Below, piece by piece: positions 8,210 to 16,436 of a DNA stretch of 64,000 bases. Position 1 is the first letter of the stretch. Each line of letters opens with the position of its first letter. Source of the DNA: Burkholderiaceae bacterium (lineage in GTDB: Bacteria > Pseudomonadota > Gammaproteobacteria > Burkholderiales > Burkholderiaceae_C); the NCBI GenBank assembly GCA_023150375.1, contig JAKLLA010000003.1, forward strand, positions 186,001 through 250,000. The letters run 5' to 3'. The notes under the pieces are model-generated. The model was not told the DNA's origin, did not search any database, and saw only the letters and a program-made list of their open reading frames with translations. The position numbers and the translations under genes were made by a program.

Positions 8210-8973
8210 ATGCGACGGTCGAGCCGCGCAGCGCGACGCGGCTGGAGGCCGAGGGCCTGCAGAAGCGCTACGGCGCGCGCCTGGTGGTCAAGGACGTGCA
8301 TCTTGCGGTCGACGGCGGCGAGGTGGTCGGCCTGCTGGGTCCGAACGGCGCGGGCAAGACCACCAGCTTCTACATGCTGGTCGGCCTGGTGCGCGCCGAT
8401 GCCGGGCACATCCGCATCGACGGACGGGCGGTGGAGCGCCTGCCGATCCACCAGCGCGCCCGCCTCGGGCTGTCCTACCTGCCGCAGGAGGCCTCGATCT
8501 TCCGCCGCCTGACGGTGGAGGAGAACATCCGCGCCGTGCTCGAGCTGCAGCTCGACGAGCGGGGCCGGCCCTACTCCGAGGCCCGCATCCGCCAGCTGCT
8601 CGACGCGCTGCTGGCCGAGCTGTCCATCGAGCGGCTGCGCGACAGCCCGGCGCCGGCGCTCTCCGGCGGTGAACGGCGCCGCGTCGAGATCGCCCGGGCG
8701 CTGGCCACCCAGCCGCGCTTCATCCTGCTCGACGAGCCCTTTGCCGGGGTCGATCCGATCGCCGTGATCGAGATCCAGCGCATCATCGGCTTCCTGAAGG
8801 CGCGCGGCATCGGCGTGCTGATCACCGACCACAACGTGCGCGAGACGCTGGGCATCTGCGACCGCGCCTACATCATCAGCGAGGGCCGCGTGCTGGCCGA
8901 GGGCACGCCCACCGACATCGTCGAGAACCCCGACGTGCGCAAGGTCTACCTCGGCGAACACTTCCGCATGTGA
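8206..8973 (+). CDS. lptB: LptB, LPS export ABC ATPase
   Basis: Cytosolic ATPase that drives LPS extraction from the inner membrane with LptFG. It is 255 residues, a typical length. The Walker [10 protein letters not shown] is at about 45, the Q-loop is in [10 protein letters not shown] (a signature LptB feature), the ABC signature [15 protein letters not shown] is at about 151, and Walker B with [14 protein letters not shown] is at about 173. The H-loop lies in [10 protein letters not shown]. The GTG start overlaps the lptA stop. It is followed 79 bases later by rpoN, the conserved lptA-lptB-rpoN order of proteobacteria. Confidence 0.97.
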   Translation: MNATVEPRSATRLEAEGLQKRYGARLVVKDVHLAVDGGEVVGLLGPNGAGKTTSFYMLVGLVRADAGHIRIDGRAVERLPIHQRARLGLSYLPQEASIFRRLTVEENIRAVLELQLDERGRPYSEARIRQLLDALLAELSIERLRDSPAPALSGGERRRVEIARALATQPRFILLDEPFAGVDPIAVIEIQRIIGFLKARGIGVLITDHNVRETLGICDRAYIISEGRVLAEGTPTDIVENPDVRKVYLGEHFRM

Positions 8974-8998
8974 GCGCGCCGCCGCGCGTGCGTCTGGC

Positions 8999-9022
8999 CG
9001 ACCCCCATTTCGACCCCCATTT
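8999..9022 (+). repeat. Two tandem copies of a 12-bp unit before rpoN
   Basis: CGACCCCCATTT occurs twice in direct succession in the lptB-rpoN spacer, ending about 30 bases before the rpoN GTG. Function unknown. Confidence 0.6.
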
Positions 9023-9052
9023 CCTGCCTGTTCCGACCCCGAGGACCGACCC

Positions 9053-10690
9053 GTGAAACCCTCCCTGCAGGTCCGCCTGTCCCAGCACCTGGCGCTCACC
9101 CCGCAGCTGCAGCAATCGATCCGCCTGCTCCAGCTCTCCACGCTGGAGCTGCATCAGGAAGTCGAGCAGATGCTCGAGCAGAACCCCTTCCTGGAGGTGG
9201 ACGACGAGGGCGGCGCGTCGGGCGAGGCCGCTGCGGCGACCGAGCGGACCGAGGCGGCTGCAGCGGCGGGCAGCGCGACGGCCGACGAGGGCTGGGACAG
9301 CGGCAGCGGGACCGGCGAGGGCGGCAGCGTCGAGACCCCCGGCGCGGCCGAGGCCGAGCAGCCCGGCATGGAGCCGCTGGACTTCGACGGCGGGGCGCGC
9401 GACGAATGGGAGAACGGCACCGAGCGCGAGGACTTCGACGGCCGCGCCGAGGCGCCGGCCAGCCGCAACGCCGCACCCGAGGACGAGGACAGCGACTGGA
9501 CCGAACGCAACACGGTCGCGCCCAGCCTGGCCGATCACCTGCGCGAGCAGCTGCTGGGCATGCGCCTGGCGCCCGAGGACATGTTCCTGGTGGAGTCGCT
9601 GATCGACTCGCTCAACGAGGACGGCTACCTGGCCGACCCGCTCGAGGACGTGGCCGAGCGCCTGGCCATCGCCCTCGAGGAGGCCAACCCGGTCGACCCG
9701 GCCGGGCCCGCGCCGGACGATGCCGCGGTGGCCGAGGCGGCGGCGAGCCTGCGCGAGGACCTGCTCGACCGCCTGCGCTGCGCGCTGGGCTGGCTGCAGA
9801 ACCTGGAGCCGGCCGGCGTCGGCGCGCGCGACCTCTGCGAATGCCTGCAGCTGCAGCTGCGCGACCTGCCCGACAGTCCGGCCCGCGAGGCCGCCCTGGC
9901 GATCTGCCGGGGCCAGCTCGAGGCGCTGGCCCGGCGTGACCTCAAGCGCCTGATGGCCATCACCGGGACCGACGAGGACACCGTGCGCGAGGCACAGGCG
10001 CTGATCGTCGCCCTCGAGCCCAAGCCGGGGCGGCGCTTCACCCGCGCCGAGGCCAACATCGTCGTGCCCGACGTGATCGTGCAGAAGTCCGGCCGCGGCT
10101 GGAAGGTGGTGCTCAACCCGGACGTGATGCCCAAGCTGCGCATCAACGACCTGTACGCGCAGGTGCTGCGCCAGCACCGCAGCCAGCGCAGCGGCGACGA
10201 GGGCGGCGCCACCCTGTCGGCGCGGCTGCAGGAGGCGCGCTGGTTCGTCAAGAACATCCTGCAGCGCTTCGACACCATCCAGCGCGTCTCGCAGGCCATC
10301 GTCGAGCGGCAGAAGGGCTTCTTCACCCACGGCGAGATCGCGATGAAGCCGCTGGTGCTGCGCGAGATCGCCGACGAGCTGGGGCTGCACGAGTCGACCA
10401 TCTCGCGGGTGACGACGGCCAAGTACATGAACACGCCCTTCGGCACCTTCGAGCTGAAGTACTTCTTCGGCAGCTCGCTGAACACCGAAGCCGGCGGCAA
10501 CGCCAGCTCCACCGCGGTGCGTGCGCTGATCAAGCAGTTCGTCGCCGCCGAGGATGCGAAGAAGCCCCTGTCGGACAGCCAGCTCAGCCAGATGCTCGAG
10601 GAGCAGGGCATCCAGGTGGCGCGACGCACCGTGGCCAAGTACCGCGAGGCGCTGAAGATCGCCCCGGCCAACCTGCGCAAGGCGATCTGA
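9053..10690 (+). CDS. rpoN: RNA polymerase sigma-54 factor RpoN
   Basis: Alternative sigma factor that recognises -24/-12 promoters and needs enhancer-binding activators. Region I (residues 1-50) has the Gln/Leu-rich opening with QHLALTPQLQQSIRLLQLSTLEL. An unusually long acidic Region II (about 55-165, rich in Glu, Gly and Ala) follows, making the protein 545 residues against 477 in E. coli. Core-binding segments follow. The helix-turn-helix is at about 444 (LGLHESTISRVT), and the diagnostic RpoN box ARRTVAKYRE is at about 522. Start is the GTG at 9053; no in-frame ATG precedes it. A candidate RpoN-dependent promoter is present elsewhere in this window at 41569. Confidence 0.97.
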   Translation: MKPSLQVRLSQHLALTPQLQQSIRLLQLSTLELHQEVEQMLEQNPFLEVDDEGGASGEAAAATERTEAAAAAGSATADEGWDSGSGTGEGGSVETPGAAEAEQPGMEPLDFDGGARDEWENGTEREDFDGRAEAPASRNAAPEDEDSDWTERNTVAPSLADHLREQLLGMRLAPEDMFLVESLIDSLNEDGYLADPLEDVAERLAIALEEANPVDPAGPAPDDAAVAEAAASLREDLLDRLRCALGWLQNLEPAGVGARDLCECLQLQLRDLPDSPAREAALAICRGQLEALARRDLKRLMAITGTDEDTVREAQALIVALEPKPGRRFTRAEANIVVPDVIVQKSGRGWKVVLNPDVMPKLRINDLYAQVLRQHRSQRSGDEGGATLSARLQEARWFVKNILQRFDTIQRVSQAIVERQKGFFTHGEIAMKPLVLREIADELGLHESTISRVTTAKYMNTPFGTFELKYFFGSSLNTEAGGNASSTAVRALIKQFVAAEDAKKPLSDSQLSQMLEEQGIQVARRTVAKYREALKIAPANLRKAI

Positions 10691-10703
10691 ACGTCCCTCC
10701 GGC

Positions 10704-10727
10704 CCCCCGGCGCCAGCGTGCCGGGGG
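10704..10727 (+). terminator. GC-rich hairpin after rpoN
   Basis: CCCCCGGC (10704-10711) and GCCGGGGG (10720-10727) form an 8-bp stem with an 8-base loop, 14 bases past the rpoN stop. There is no T-run, so termination efficiency is uncertain. Confidence 0.5.
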
Positions 10728-10886
10728 ACCGCGCAGGCGGCCACCCGGCTGCGGTGGCCGTGCATCGATCACGTGGGCGGCCGCTGCGGCCGGGCGCCGA
10801 TACGGATTGCAGCAAATTCTGGTGTTTGTCTGAATGACACGGCACGCTGCCTGCATGGACCATGGCCTTCGGGAGACATCACGGCC

Positions 10887-11177
10887 ATGGACGACACCAC
10901 CCAGCATCGACTGCGCATCGCGCACCGCATCCACGACCTGCTGCTGCACGAGCTGGGCGAGGACATGGACGTGTCGCTGCTGCTGGGCCCGCCCGAATAT
11001 GCCCGCGCCGTGCTCAGCCTCTGCCGTGCCTGCGGCAGCACCGAACTGGTGCGTCTGAGCGAACAGTTCGTGCAGGCCAGCGACGCGCAGGACCGCGCCG
11101 AGCGCCATGCCCAGCTGCGCCTGCCCGCGACCGCGGCGGTCGCGCCGACGCCGCCCGGCCGGCGGGCTGGGGCCTGA
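10887..11177 (+). CDS. Small hypothetical protein
   Basis: A 96-residue soluble protein, predicted mostly helical, with no signal peptide or membrane segment. The first 75 residues look like an ordered domain (HRIHDLLLHELGEDMDV, a Cys pair in SLCRACGS); the tail is Ala/Pro/Arg-rich. I do not recognise the family. It follows rpoN by 196 bases, in the place where hpf and ptsN often occur in other proteobacteria, but it resembles neither. The ATG at 10887 was chosen over in-frame codons upstream because the upstream part has low-complexity, non-protein-like composition. Coding bias is consistent with a real gene. Confidence 0.6.
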   Translation: MDDTTQHRLRIAHRIHDLLLHELGEDMDVSLLLGPPEYARAVLSLCRACGSTELVRLSEQFVQASDAQDRAERHAQLRLPATAAVAPTPPGRRAGA

Positions 11178-11194
11178 ACGCAGCGCCGCCGGCC

Positions 11195-11743
11195 TCAGCC
11201 TGCCTCGCCGTCCACCGGCGGCAGCTCGCCGAGCAGCCCGATCAGCTCGTCCAGCGTGGCGTAGAAGCGCTCGATGAAGTCGCGCCCGATGTGCGCCTCG
11301 ATCGCCTCGTAGACCGCCTCGATCTGCGGCGCCAGCGTGGCGGCCAGCACGCGGGCGCGCTCGGTCAGGCTCACCCGCACGCGGCGCTGGTCGTGCGCCA
11401 GGCGCTCGCGCGCCACCAGCCCCAGGTCGTCCATGCGCGCGAGCACACCCGCCAGGCTCGGGCTGGAGATGCGGCAGACCTCGCCGATCTGGCGGGGCTC
11501 CAGCGGGCCGCGTTCCAGCAGCGCGCGCACGATGCGCCACTGCTGTTCGGTGATGCCGTGCGCGTTCAGGATGGGCCGGAAGTGCCCGATCACGCTCTCG
11601 CGCGCGTGCAGCAGCAGCAGCGGCAGGTTGCGGTGCGTGAAACCGGCGCGCCGCAACTCGGCCGGGCCGGCCGGATCGGCGGCTGCGGCGGGCGACGGAG
11701 CGGGATCCGCGCCGGGCGATAAGGGTTGGCCAGCGGTTGACAT
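11195..11743 (-). CDS. hpaR: HpaR, MarR-family repressor of homoprotocatechuate degradation
   Basis: A MarR-type winged-helix regulator of about 182 residues. After a Pro/Ala-rich N-terminal tail of roughly 28 residues, the HpaR core begins with FTHRNLPLLLLHARE. It continues with the recognition-helix region ISSPSLAGVLARMDDLGLV and the wing segment RVRVSLTERA. HpaR of E. coli represses the hpa meta-cleavage operon and is relieved by 4-hydroxyphenylacetate-type ligands. It is transcribed divergently from hpaG1, and the spacer contains a perfect inverted repeat. An alternative GTG start lies two codons upstream at 11749; the ATG at 11743 is slightly preferred. Confidence 0.92.
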   Translation of the reverse strand: MSTAGQPLSPGADPAPSPAAAADPAGPAELRRAGFTHRNLPLLLLHARESVIGHFRPILNAHGITEQQWRIVRALLERGPLEPRQIGEVCRISSPSLAGVLARMDDLGLVARERLAHDQRRVRVSLTERARVLAATLAPQIEAVYEAIEAHIGRDFIERFYATLDELIGLLGELPPVDGEAG

Positions 11744-11764
11744 GCTCACATCTTAGTGAATAAT
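11737..11764 (+). promoter_or_regulatory. Predicted sigma-70 promoter of the hpa operon
   Basis: TTGACA (11737-11742), 16 bases, AATAAT (11759-11764), directed at hpaG1. The -35 lies over the start codons of hpaR, and the -10 lies inside the HpaR operator palindrome. This is the best -35/-10 pair I found in the window. Confidence 0.6.
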
Positions 11765-11788
11765 GGAATCACTAAGAGGTTAGTGAAT
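11752..11788 (+). promoter_or_regulatory. Probable HpaR operator
   Basis: CTTAGTGA (11752-11759) and TCACTAAG (11769-11776) are a perfect 8-bp inverted repeat with a 9-base spacer. A third half-site, TTAGTGAAT, is repeated directly at 11780-11788. The palindrome covers the -10 of the hpaG1 promoter and the leader of hpaR. That geometry predicts repression of both genes by a MarR dimer. Confidence 0.7.
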
Positions 11789-11793
11789 TACCG

Positions 11794-12552
11794 ATGCGCC
11801 CCACCCCGCCGACTTCGCCCCCCGCTTCGACCACGTTCGCGCCGACGGACGGTGCCGCCCGCGTCCGGATGGACGTCGCCCCCTGGCGGCTGTCCGGCGT
11901 GGTCGTGGCGGCGCAGCTCAACCACCGCGCGCAGCTCGCCGCGCTGGCCGAGGCTGCCCAGCGCGCGCCCTACAAGGCGCTGCCGAGCGCGCCGGTGCTG
12001 GCGGTGCAGCCGCGCAACACCCTGGCCCTCGATGGGGATGAGGTGACCGCCGGCGCCGATGGCCTGGACGTGGGCGCGACGCTGGGCATCGTCATCGGCC
12101 GGGTGGCCTGCCGCGTCGCCGCTGCCGAGGCGCTGGACCACGTGGCTGGCTACCTGGTGGCCAATGACCTGACCGCGCCGATCCCCGGTGACACGCCGCA
12201 CTACCGCCCCGGTGTGCGCTTCAAGGCGCGCGATCGCTCCTGCCCGCTGGGCGCGGCGGTCGTACCCGCCGCGGCGGTGGCCAACCCCGATGCGCTGGCG
12301 GTGCGGGTGTGGATCGACGGCACGCTGGCGCAGACCACCGACACCGCCGAGCGCGTGCGCGGCGTGGCGCAGCTGATCGCCGACGTCAGCGAGTTCATGA
12401 CGCTGAACCCCGGCGACGTGCTGCTGCTGGGCGTCTCGCAGGGCGCGCCGCGGGCGCGGCCGGGGCAGGCGGTCACCGTCGAGATCGACGGCGTGGGCCG
12501 GCTCACGAACCGCCTCGTCCACGATGACCCCTCCACCGGGAGCGCCGCATGA
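11794..12552 (+). CDS. hpaG1: HpaG1, N-terminal half of homoprotocatechuate isomerase/decarboxylase
   Basis: A 252-residue FAH-fold subunit corresponding to the N-terminal half of E. coli HpaG (HpcE), which decarboxylates 5-oxo-pent-3-ene-1,2,5-tricarboxylate (OPET). Recognisable features are LNHRAQLAALAEAAQRAPYK, VQPRNTL, and ANDLTAPIP near the middle. The E-x-E metal ligand pair found in the partner HpaG2 is replaced by VGATLGIVIG. The start is weakly defined: ATG 11794 has an AGAGG sequence 14 bases away, and ATG 11869 is a possible alternative nearer to where family similarity begins. It overlaps hpaG2 by 4 bases. First gene of the hpa operon. Confidence 0.88.
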   Translation: MRPTPPTSPPASTTFAPTDGAARVRMDVAPWRLSGVVVAAQLNHRAQLAALAEAAQRAPYKALPSAPVLAVQPRNTLALDGDEVTAGADGLDVGATLGIVIGRVACRVAAAEALDHVAGYLVANDLTAPIPGDTPHYRPGVRFKARDRSCPLGAAVVPAAAVANPDALAVRVWIDGTLAQTTDTAERVRGVAQLIADVSEFMTLNPGDVLLLGVSQGAPRARPGQAVTVEIDGVGRLTNRLVHDDPSTGSAA

Positions 12553-13316
12553 AGACCGCCCGCGTCGCCTATGCCGGCGCCCTCCACACCGCCTTCGAAC
12601 ACGCGCAGGGTCTGCGCCTGGCCGATGGCCGCATCGTCGCCGAGGACCAGGTGGTCTGGCTGCCGCCCTTCGAGGTGGGCACTGTGATCGCGCTGGGGCT
12701 GAACTACGCCGACCACCTCGAGGAGCTCCGCAAGGAGCTGACGGTGACTGCCAAGGACGAGCCGCTGGTCTTCCTGAAGACGCCCGGCGCGGTGATCGGC
12801 CACCGCGGCCAGACCCGCCGCCCGCAGGGCGTGGCCTTCATGCACTACGAGTGCGAGCTGGCGGTGGTGATCGGCCGCACGGCGCGCAACGTCGCCCGCG
12901 CCGACGCGATGGCCCACGTGGCCGGCTACACCGTCTGCAACGACTACGCGATCCGCGACTACCTCGAGAACTGGTACCGCCCCAACCTGCGCGTCAAGAA
13001 CCGCGACGGCGGCACCGTGCTGGGCCCCTGGTTCGTGCCCGCCGAGGACGTGGCCGACCCGCACGCGCTGGGCCTGCGCACACTCGTGAACGGCCAGGTC
13101 ACGCAGCAGGGCACGACCGCCCACATGGTCAATCACATCCCGGCGCTGATCGAGTACCTCAGCGCCTTCATGACCCTGCAGGCCGGCGACGTGATCCTCA
13201 CCGGCACCCCCGAGGGCGTGATCGACGTCAACGAGGGCGACGAGGTCGTCACCGAGATCGACGGCATCGGCCGCCTCGTGAACCACATCGTCGGCGACGC
13301 CGTCTTCGGACGCTGA
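12549..13316 (+). CDS. hpaG2: HpaG2, C-terminal half of homoprotocatechuate isomerase/decarboxylase
   Basis: A 255-residue FAH-family protein matching the C-terminal half of HpaG/HpcE, which isomerises 2-hydroxyhepta-2,4-diene-1,7-dioate (HHDD) to 2-oxohept-3-ene-1,7-dioate. It has the metal ligands: E-C-E in MHYECELAVVIG at about 101, and Asp in CNDYAIRDY at about 137. The substrate-binding segment K-T-P-G-A-V is at about 77, and the final TGTPEGV block is characteristic. The ATG overlaps the hpaG1 stop (ATGA-type coupling), so the two halves are likely made in equal amounts as a heteromer. Confidence 0.92.
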   Translation: MKTARVAYAGALHTAFEHAQGLRLADGRIVAEDQVVWLPPFEVGTVIALGLNYADHLEELRKELTVTAKDEPLVFLKTPGAVIGHRGQTRRPQGVAFMHYECELAVVIGRTARNVARADAMAHVAGYTVCNDYAIRDYLENWYRPNLRVKNRDGGTVLGPWFVPAEDVADPHALGLRTLVNGQVTQQGTTAHMVNHIPALIEYLSAFMTLQAGDVILTGTPEGVIDVNEGDEVVTEIDGIGRLVNHIVGDAVFGR

Positions 13317-13351
13317 CGCCGGCCGAGCACCCAGAACGAAGGATTCCCCCC

Positions 13352-14821
13352 ATGCGCATCGACCACCTGATCGACGGCCAGGCCGTCAGCGGCCGCGACA
13401 CCTTCGAGACCGTCGACCCCGCCACGCAGGAGGTGCTGGCCGAGGTCGCCCGCGGCGGCGAGGCCGAGGTGAACGCCGCCGTGGCCGCCGCCAAGGCCGC
13501 CTTCCCGGCCTGGGCCGCCCGCCCCGCCACCGAGCGCGCCGCGCTGATGCGCAAGCTCGGCGAGCTGATCACGAAGCACGTGCCCGAGCTGTCGCAGACC
13601 GAGACGAAGGACACCGGCCAGTCCATCAGCCAGACCGGCAAGCAGCTGGTGCCGCGCGCGGCGGACAACTTCCACTACTTCGCCGAGATGTGCACCCGGG
13701 TGGACGGCCACACCTACCCCACGCCCACGCACCTGAACTACACCCTCTTCCACCCGGTGGGCGTGTGCGCGCTGATCTCCCCGTGGAACGTGCCCTTCAT
13801 GACGGCGACCTGGAAGACGGCGCCCTGTCTCGCCTTTGGCAACACCGCGGTGCTGAAGATGAGCGAGCTGAGCCCGCTGACCGCCGCGCGCCTGGGTGAG
13901 CTGGCGCTGGAGGCGGGCATCCCGGCCGGCGTGCTGAACGTGGTGCATGGCTACGGCGCCGAGACCGGCGAGCCGCTGGTCAGCCACCCGGACGTGCGCG
14001 CCATCAGCTTCACCGGCTCGACGGCCACCGGCAACCGCATCGTCAAGAGCGCCGGCCTGAAGAAGTTCAGCATGGAGCTGGGCGGCAAGAGCCCCTTCGT
14101 GATCTTTGCCGACGCCGACCTGGACCGCGCGCTGGACGCCGCGGTCTTCATGATCTTCTCCAACAACGGCGAGCGCTGCACCGCCGGCAGCCGCATCCTG
14201 GTGCAGAAGTCGATCTACGCCGACTTCGCCGCCAGGTTCGCCGAGCGGGCCCGGCGCATCACCGTGGGGGATCCGCTGGCCGAGTCAACGATCGTCGGCC
14301 CGATGATCAGCCCCGGCCACCTGGCCAAGGTGCGCAGCTACATCGAGCTTGGCCCGAAGGAAGGCGCCACGCTGCTGTGCGGCGGCATCGACCGCCCGAG
14401 CTACGCGCCCGAACTGCCTGCCGGCATGGAGCGAGGCAACTTCGTCTGGCCGACGGTGTTCGCCGATGTGGACAACCGCATGCGAATCGCGCAGGACGAG
14501 ATCTTCGGCCCGGTGGCCTGCCTGATCCCCTTCGAGGACGAGGCGGACGCGGTGCGCATCGCCAACGACATCGCCTACGGCCTGTCCAGCTACGTCTGGA
14601 CCGAGAACATCGGCAAGGCGCACCGCGTGGCCGCGTCGATCGAAGCCGGCATGTGCTTCGTCAACAGCCAGAACGTGCGCGACCTGCGCCAGCCCTTCGG
14701 CGGCACCAAGGCCAGCGGCACCGGCCGCGAGGGCGGCACCTGGAGCTACGAGGTGTTCCTGGAGCCGAAGAACGTGGCGGTGTCGATGGGCAGCCACCAC
14801 ATTCCGCATTGGGGCGTCTGA
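13352..14821 (+). CDS. hpaE: 5-carboxymethyl-2-hydroxymuconate semialdehyde dehydrogenase
   Basis: Oxidises the ring-cleavage product CHMS to 5-carboxymethyl-2-hydroxymuconate with NAD+. The 489-residue protein is a standard ALDH. The oxyanion Asn is in SPWNVPFM (about 147), the general base Glu in MELGGKSP (about 242), the nucleophilic Cys in NNGERCTAGSR (about 276), and the EIFGPV motif at about 384. The ATG follows GAACGAAGGATT, which includes a usable ribosome-binding site. It lies 35 bases after hpaG2 in the operon. Confidence 0.95.
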   Translation: MRIDHLIDGQAVSGRDTFETVDPATQEVLAEVARGGEAEVNAAVAAAKAAFPAWAARPATERAALMRKLGELITKHVPELSQTETKDTGQSISQTGKQLVPRAADNFHYFAEMCTRVDGHTYPTPTHLNYTLFHPVGVCALISPWNVPFMTATWKTAPCLAFGNTAVLKMSELSPLTAARLGELALEAGIPAGVLNVVHGYGAETGEPLVSHPDVRAISFTGSTATGNRIVKSAGLKKFSMELGGKSPFVIFADADLDRALDAAVFMIFSNNGERCTAGSRILVQKSIYADFAARFAERARRITVGDPLAESTIVGPMISPGHLAKVRSYIELGPKEGATLLCGGIDRPSYAPELPAGMERGNFVWPTVFADVDNRMRIAQDEIFGPVACLIPFEDEADAVRIANDIAYGLSSYVWTENIGKAHRVAASIEAGMCFVNSQNVRDLRQPFGGTKASGTGREGGTWSYEVFLEPKNVAVSMGSHHIPHWGV

Positions 14822-14867
14822 GCGCGTCTGTGCCTGCGAGCGTCACGATTCAACAGGAGACAACACC

Positions 14868-15791
14868 ATGGGAAAACTCGCCCTCGTCGGCAAGATCACC
14901 CACGTCCCGTCCATGTACCTGAGCGAGCTGCCCGGCGAGCGCCAGGGCACGCGCCAGGACGCCATCGACGGCCACATCGAGATCGGCCGCCGCTGCCGTG
15001 AGCTGGGCGTGGACACCATCGTCGTGTTCGACACCCACTGGCTGGTCAACGCGAACTACCACATCAACTGCGCGCCGCACTTCAAGGGGCTGTACACCAG
15101 CAACGAGCTGCCGCACTTCATCGCCAACATGCCCTTCGAGTGCCCCGGCAACCCGAAGCTGGGCAAGCTGCTCGGCCAGGTCTGCAGCGAGTACGGCGTC
15201 GAGACCCTGGCGCACGACAACACCACGCTGGACCCGGAGTACGGCACCCTGGTGCCGATGCGCTACATGAACACCGACCAGCACTTCAAGGCCATCTCGG
15301 TGTCCGCGCTGTGCACGGTGCACTACCTCGACGACAGCGCGCGGCTGGGCTGGGCGATGCGCCGCGCGGTCGAGGACCACTACGACGGCACGGTGGCCTT
15401 CCTGGCCAGCGGCAGCCTGAGCCACCGCTTCGCCCAGAACGGCCTGGCGCCGGAGTACGCGTTCCGGATCTGGAGCCCCTTTCTGGAGACGCTGGACAAG
15501 GAGGTGGTCGAGATGTGGAAGCGTGGCGACTGGGCCACCTTCTGCGCGATGCTGCCCGAGTACGCCGTCAAGGGCCACGGCGAAGGGATGATGCACGACA
15601 CCGCGATGATGCTGGGTGCGCTCGGTTGGTCCGAGTACGAAGGCCGTGCGGAGATCGTCACGCCGTACTTCGGCGCCTCGGGCACCGGGCAGATCAACGC
15701 GGTCTTCCCGGTCACGCCGGTGAGCGGCCGGGCGATTCCGGCGGCCCAGGCCTCGACCGCGGATGGCTACCGCGCCTTTCCCCGGCTGTGA
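14868..15791 (+). CDS. hpaD: 3,4-dihydroxyphenylacetate 2,3-dioxygenase
   Basis: Extradiol ring-cleavage dioxygenase of the LigB (class III) superfamily, 307 residues. It opens 3,4-dihydroxyphenylacetate (homoprotocatechuate) to CHMS using Fe(II) and O2. The start KLALVGKITHVPSM with its His, then FDTHWLVNANYHI (His ligands at about 53 and 62), and later ASGSLSHRF and GMMHDTAMM are the family's metal and substrate residues. A strong CAGGAGACA site precedes the ATG. Located 46 bases after hpaE and followed by a hairpin repeat element. Confidence 0.95.
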   Translation: MGKLALVGKITHVPSMYLSELPGERQGTRQDAIDGHIEIGRRCRELGVDTIVVFDTHWLVNANYHINCAPHFKGLYTSNELPHFIANMPFECPGNPKLGKLLGQVCSEYGVETLAHDNTTLDPEYGTLVPMRYMNTDQHFKAISVSALCTVHYLDDSARLGWAMRRAVEDHYDGTVAFLASGSLSHRFAQNGLAPEYAFRIWSPFLETLDKEVVEMWKRGDWATFCAMLPEYAVKGHGEGMMHDTAMMLGALGWSEYEGRAEIVTPYFGASGTGQINAVFPVTPVSGRAIPAAQASTADGYRAFPRL

Positions 15792-15796
15792 CATGT

Positions 15797-15871
15797 CCCA
15801 CCCCCGTTGCGGCTGACGCCGCTCCCCCTCAAGGGGGCGCAAACAGCGGCCCGGCGAAGCCGGCTCCGCGG
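15797..15871 (+). repeat. Intergenic hairpin repeat, copy A
   Basis: Begins 5 bases after the hpaD stop. It contains a GCGGC/GCCGC stem, then CCCCCTCAAGGGGG, then a conserved tail AGCGGCCCGGCGAAGCCGG followed by CTCCGCGG. The same three-part layout recurs after hpaH (copy B) and livF (copy C). Confidence 0.75.
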
Positions 15872-15941
15872 TTGCTGCGCAGTGAAGGCGTTCTGAGGCA
15901 GCATGTTCGCGTGCTCCACGCCTTGAACGACGGACCCGACC

Positions 15942-16388
15942 ATGCCCCACCTCGTGATCCTCTACACCGCCAACCTCGATGCCCCCGCCGACCAGGGCGG
16001 CACGGACATGTCCGCGCTGTGCCGGCAACTGGCCGATGTGATGCTGGCACAGCGCGACGAGGCGGGTGGCCCCGTCTTCCCGCCCGGCGGCGTGCGTGTG
16101 CTGGCCTACCCGGCGCCGCACTTCGCGGTGGCGGATGGCGGGGCCGCGGGGCGTGAGGCGGGAGTGCCGGGCGAGTACGCCTTCGTCTACCTGAACCTGC
16201 GCATGGCGCGGGGCCGCTCCGCGGCGGTGCAGCAGGGCGTCGGCCGGGCGCTGGAGGCGGCCTGCCAGGCGCACTTCGCCAGCCAGCTCGCCAGCCGCCC
16301 GATCGGCGTGACGCTGCAGGTCGACGAAGGCCCGGAGGTCTTCGACGCCAAGAACAGCTCGCTGCACCCGCTGTTCCGAAAGCACTGA
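15942..16388 (+). CDS. hpaF: 5-carboxymethyl-2-hydroxymuconate delta-isomerase
   Basis: Converts 5-carboxymethyl-2-hydroxymuconate to 5-oxo-pent-3-ene-1,2,5-tricarboxylate. It is 148 residues against about 126 in E. coli; the extra length is a Gly/Ala insertion near residues 60-72. Pro2 directly follows the initiator Met (MPHLVILYTANL), as needed for the catalytic N-terminal proline of the tautomerase superfamily. This fixes the start. The C-terminal FDAKNSSLHPLF is diagnostic of HpaF. Confidence 0.93.
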   Translation: MPHLVILYTANLDAPADQGGTDMSALCRQLADVMLAQRDEAGGPVFPPGGVRVLAYPAPHFAVADGGAAGREAGVPGEYAFVYLNLRMARGRSAAVQQGVGRALEAACQAHFASQLASRPIGVTLQVDEGPEVFDAKNSSLHPLFRKH

Positions 16389-16436
16389 TCCACCCGCCTC
16401 GGCCTCGGTCGAGGCAAAAGACAAGACCTGACCCCC

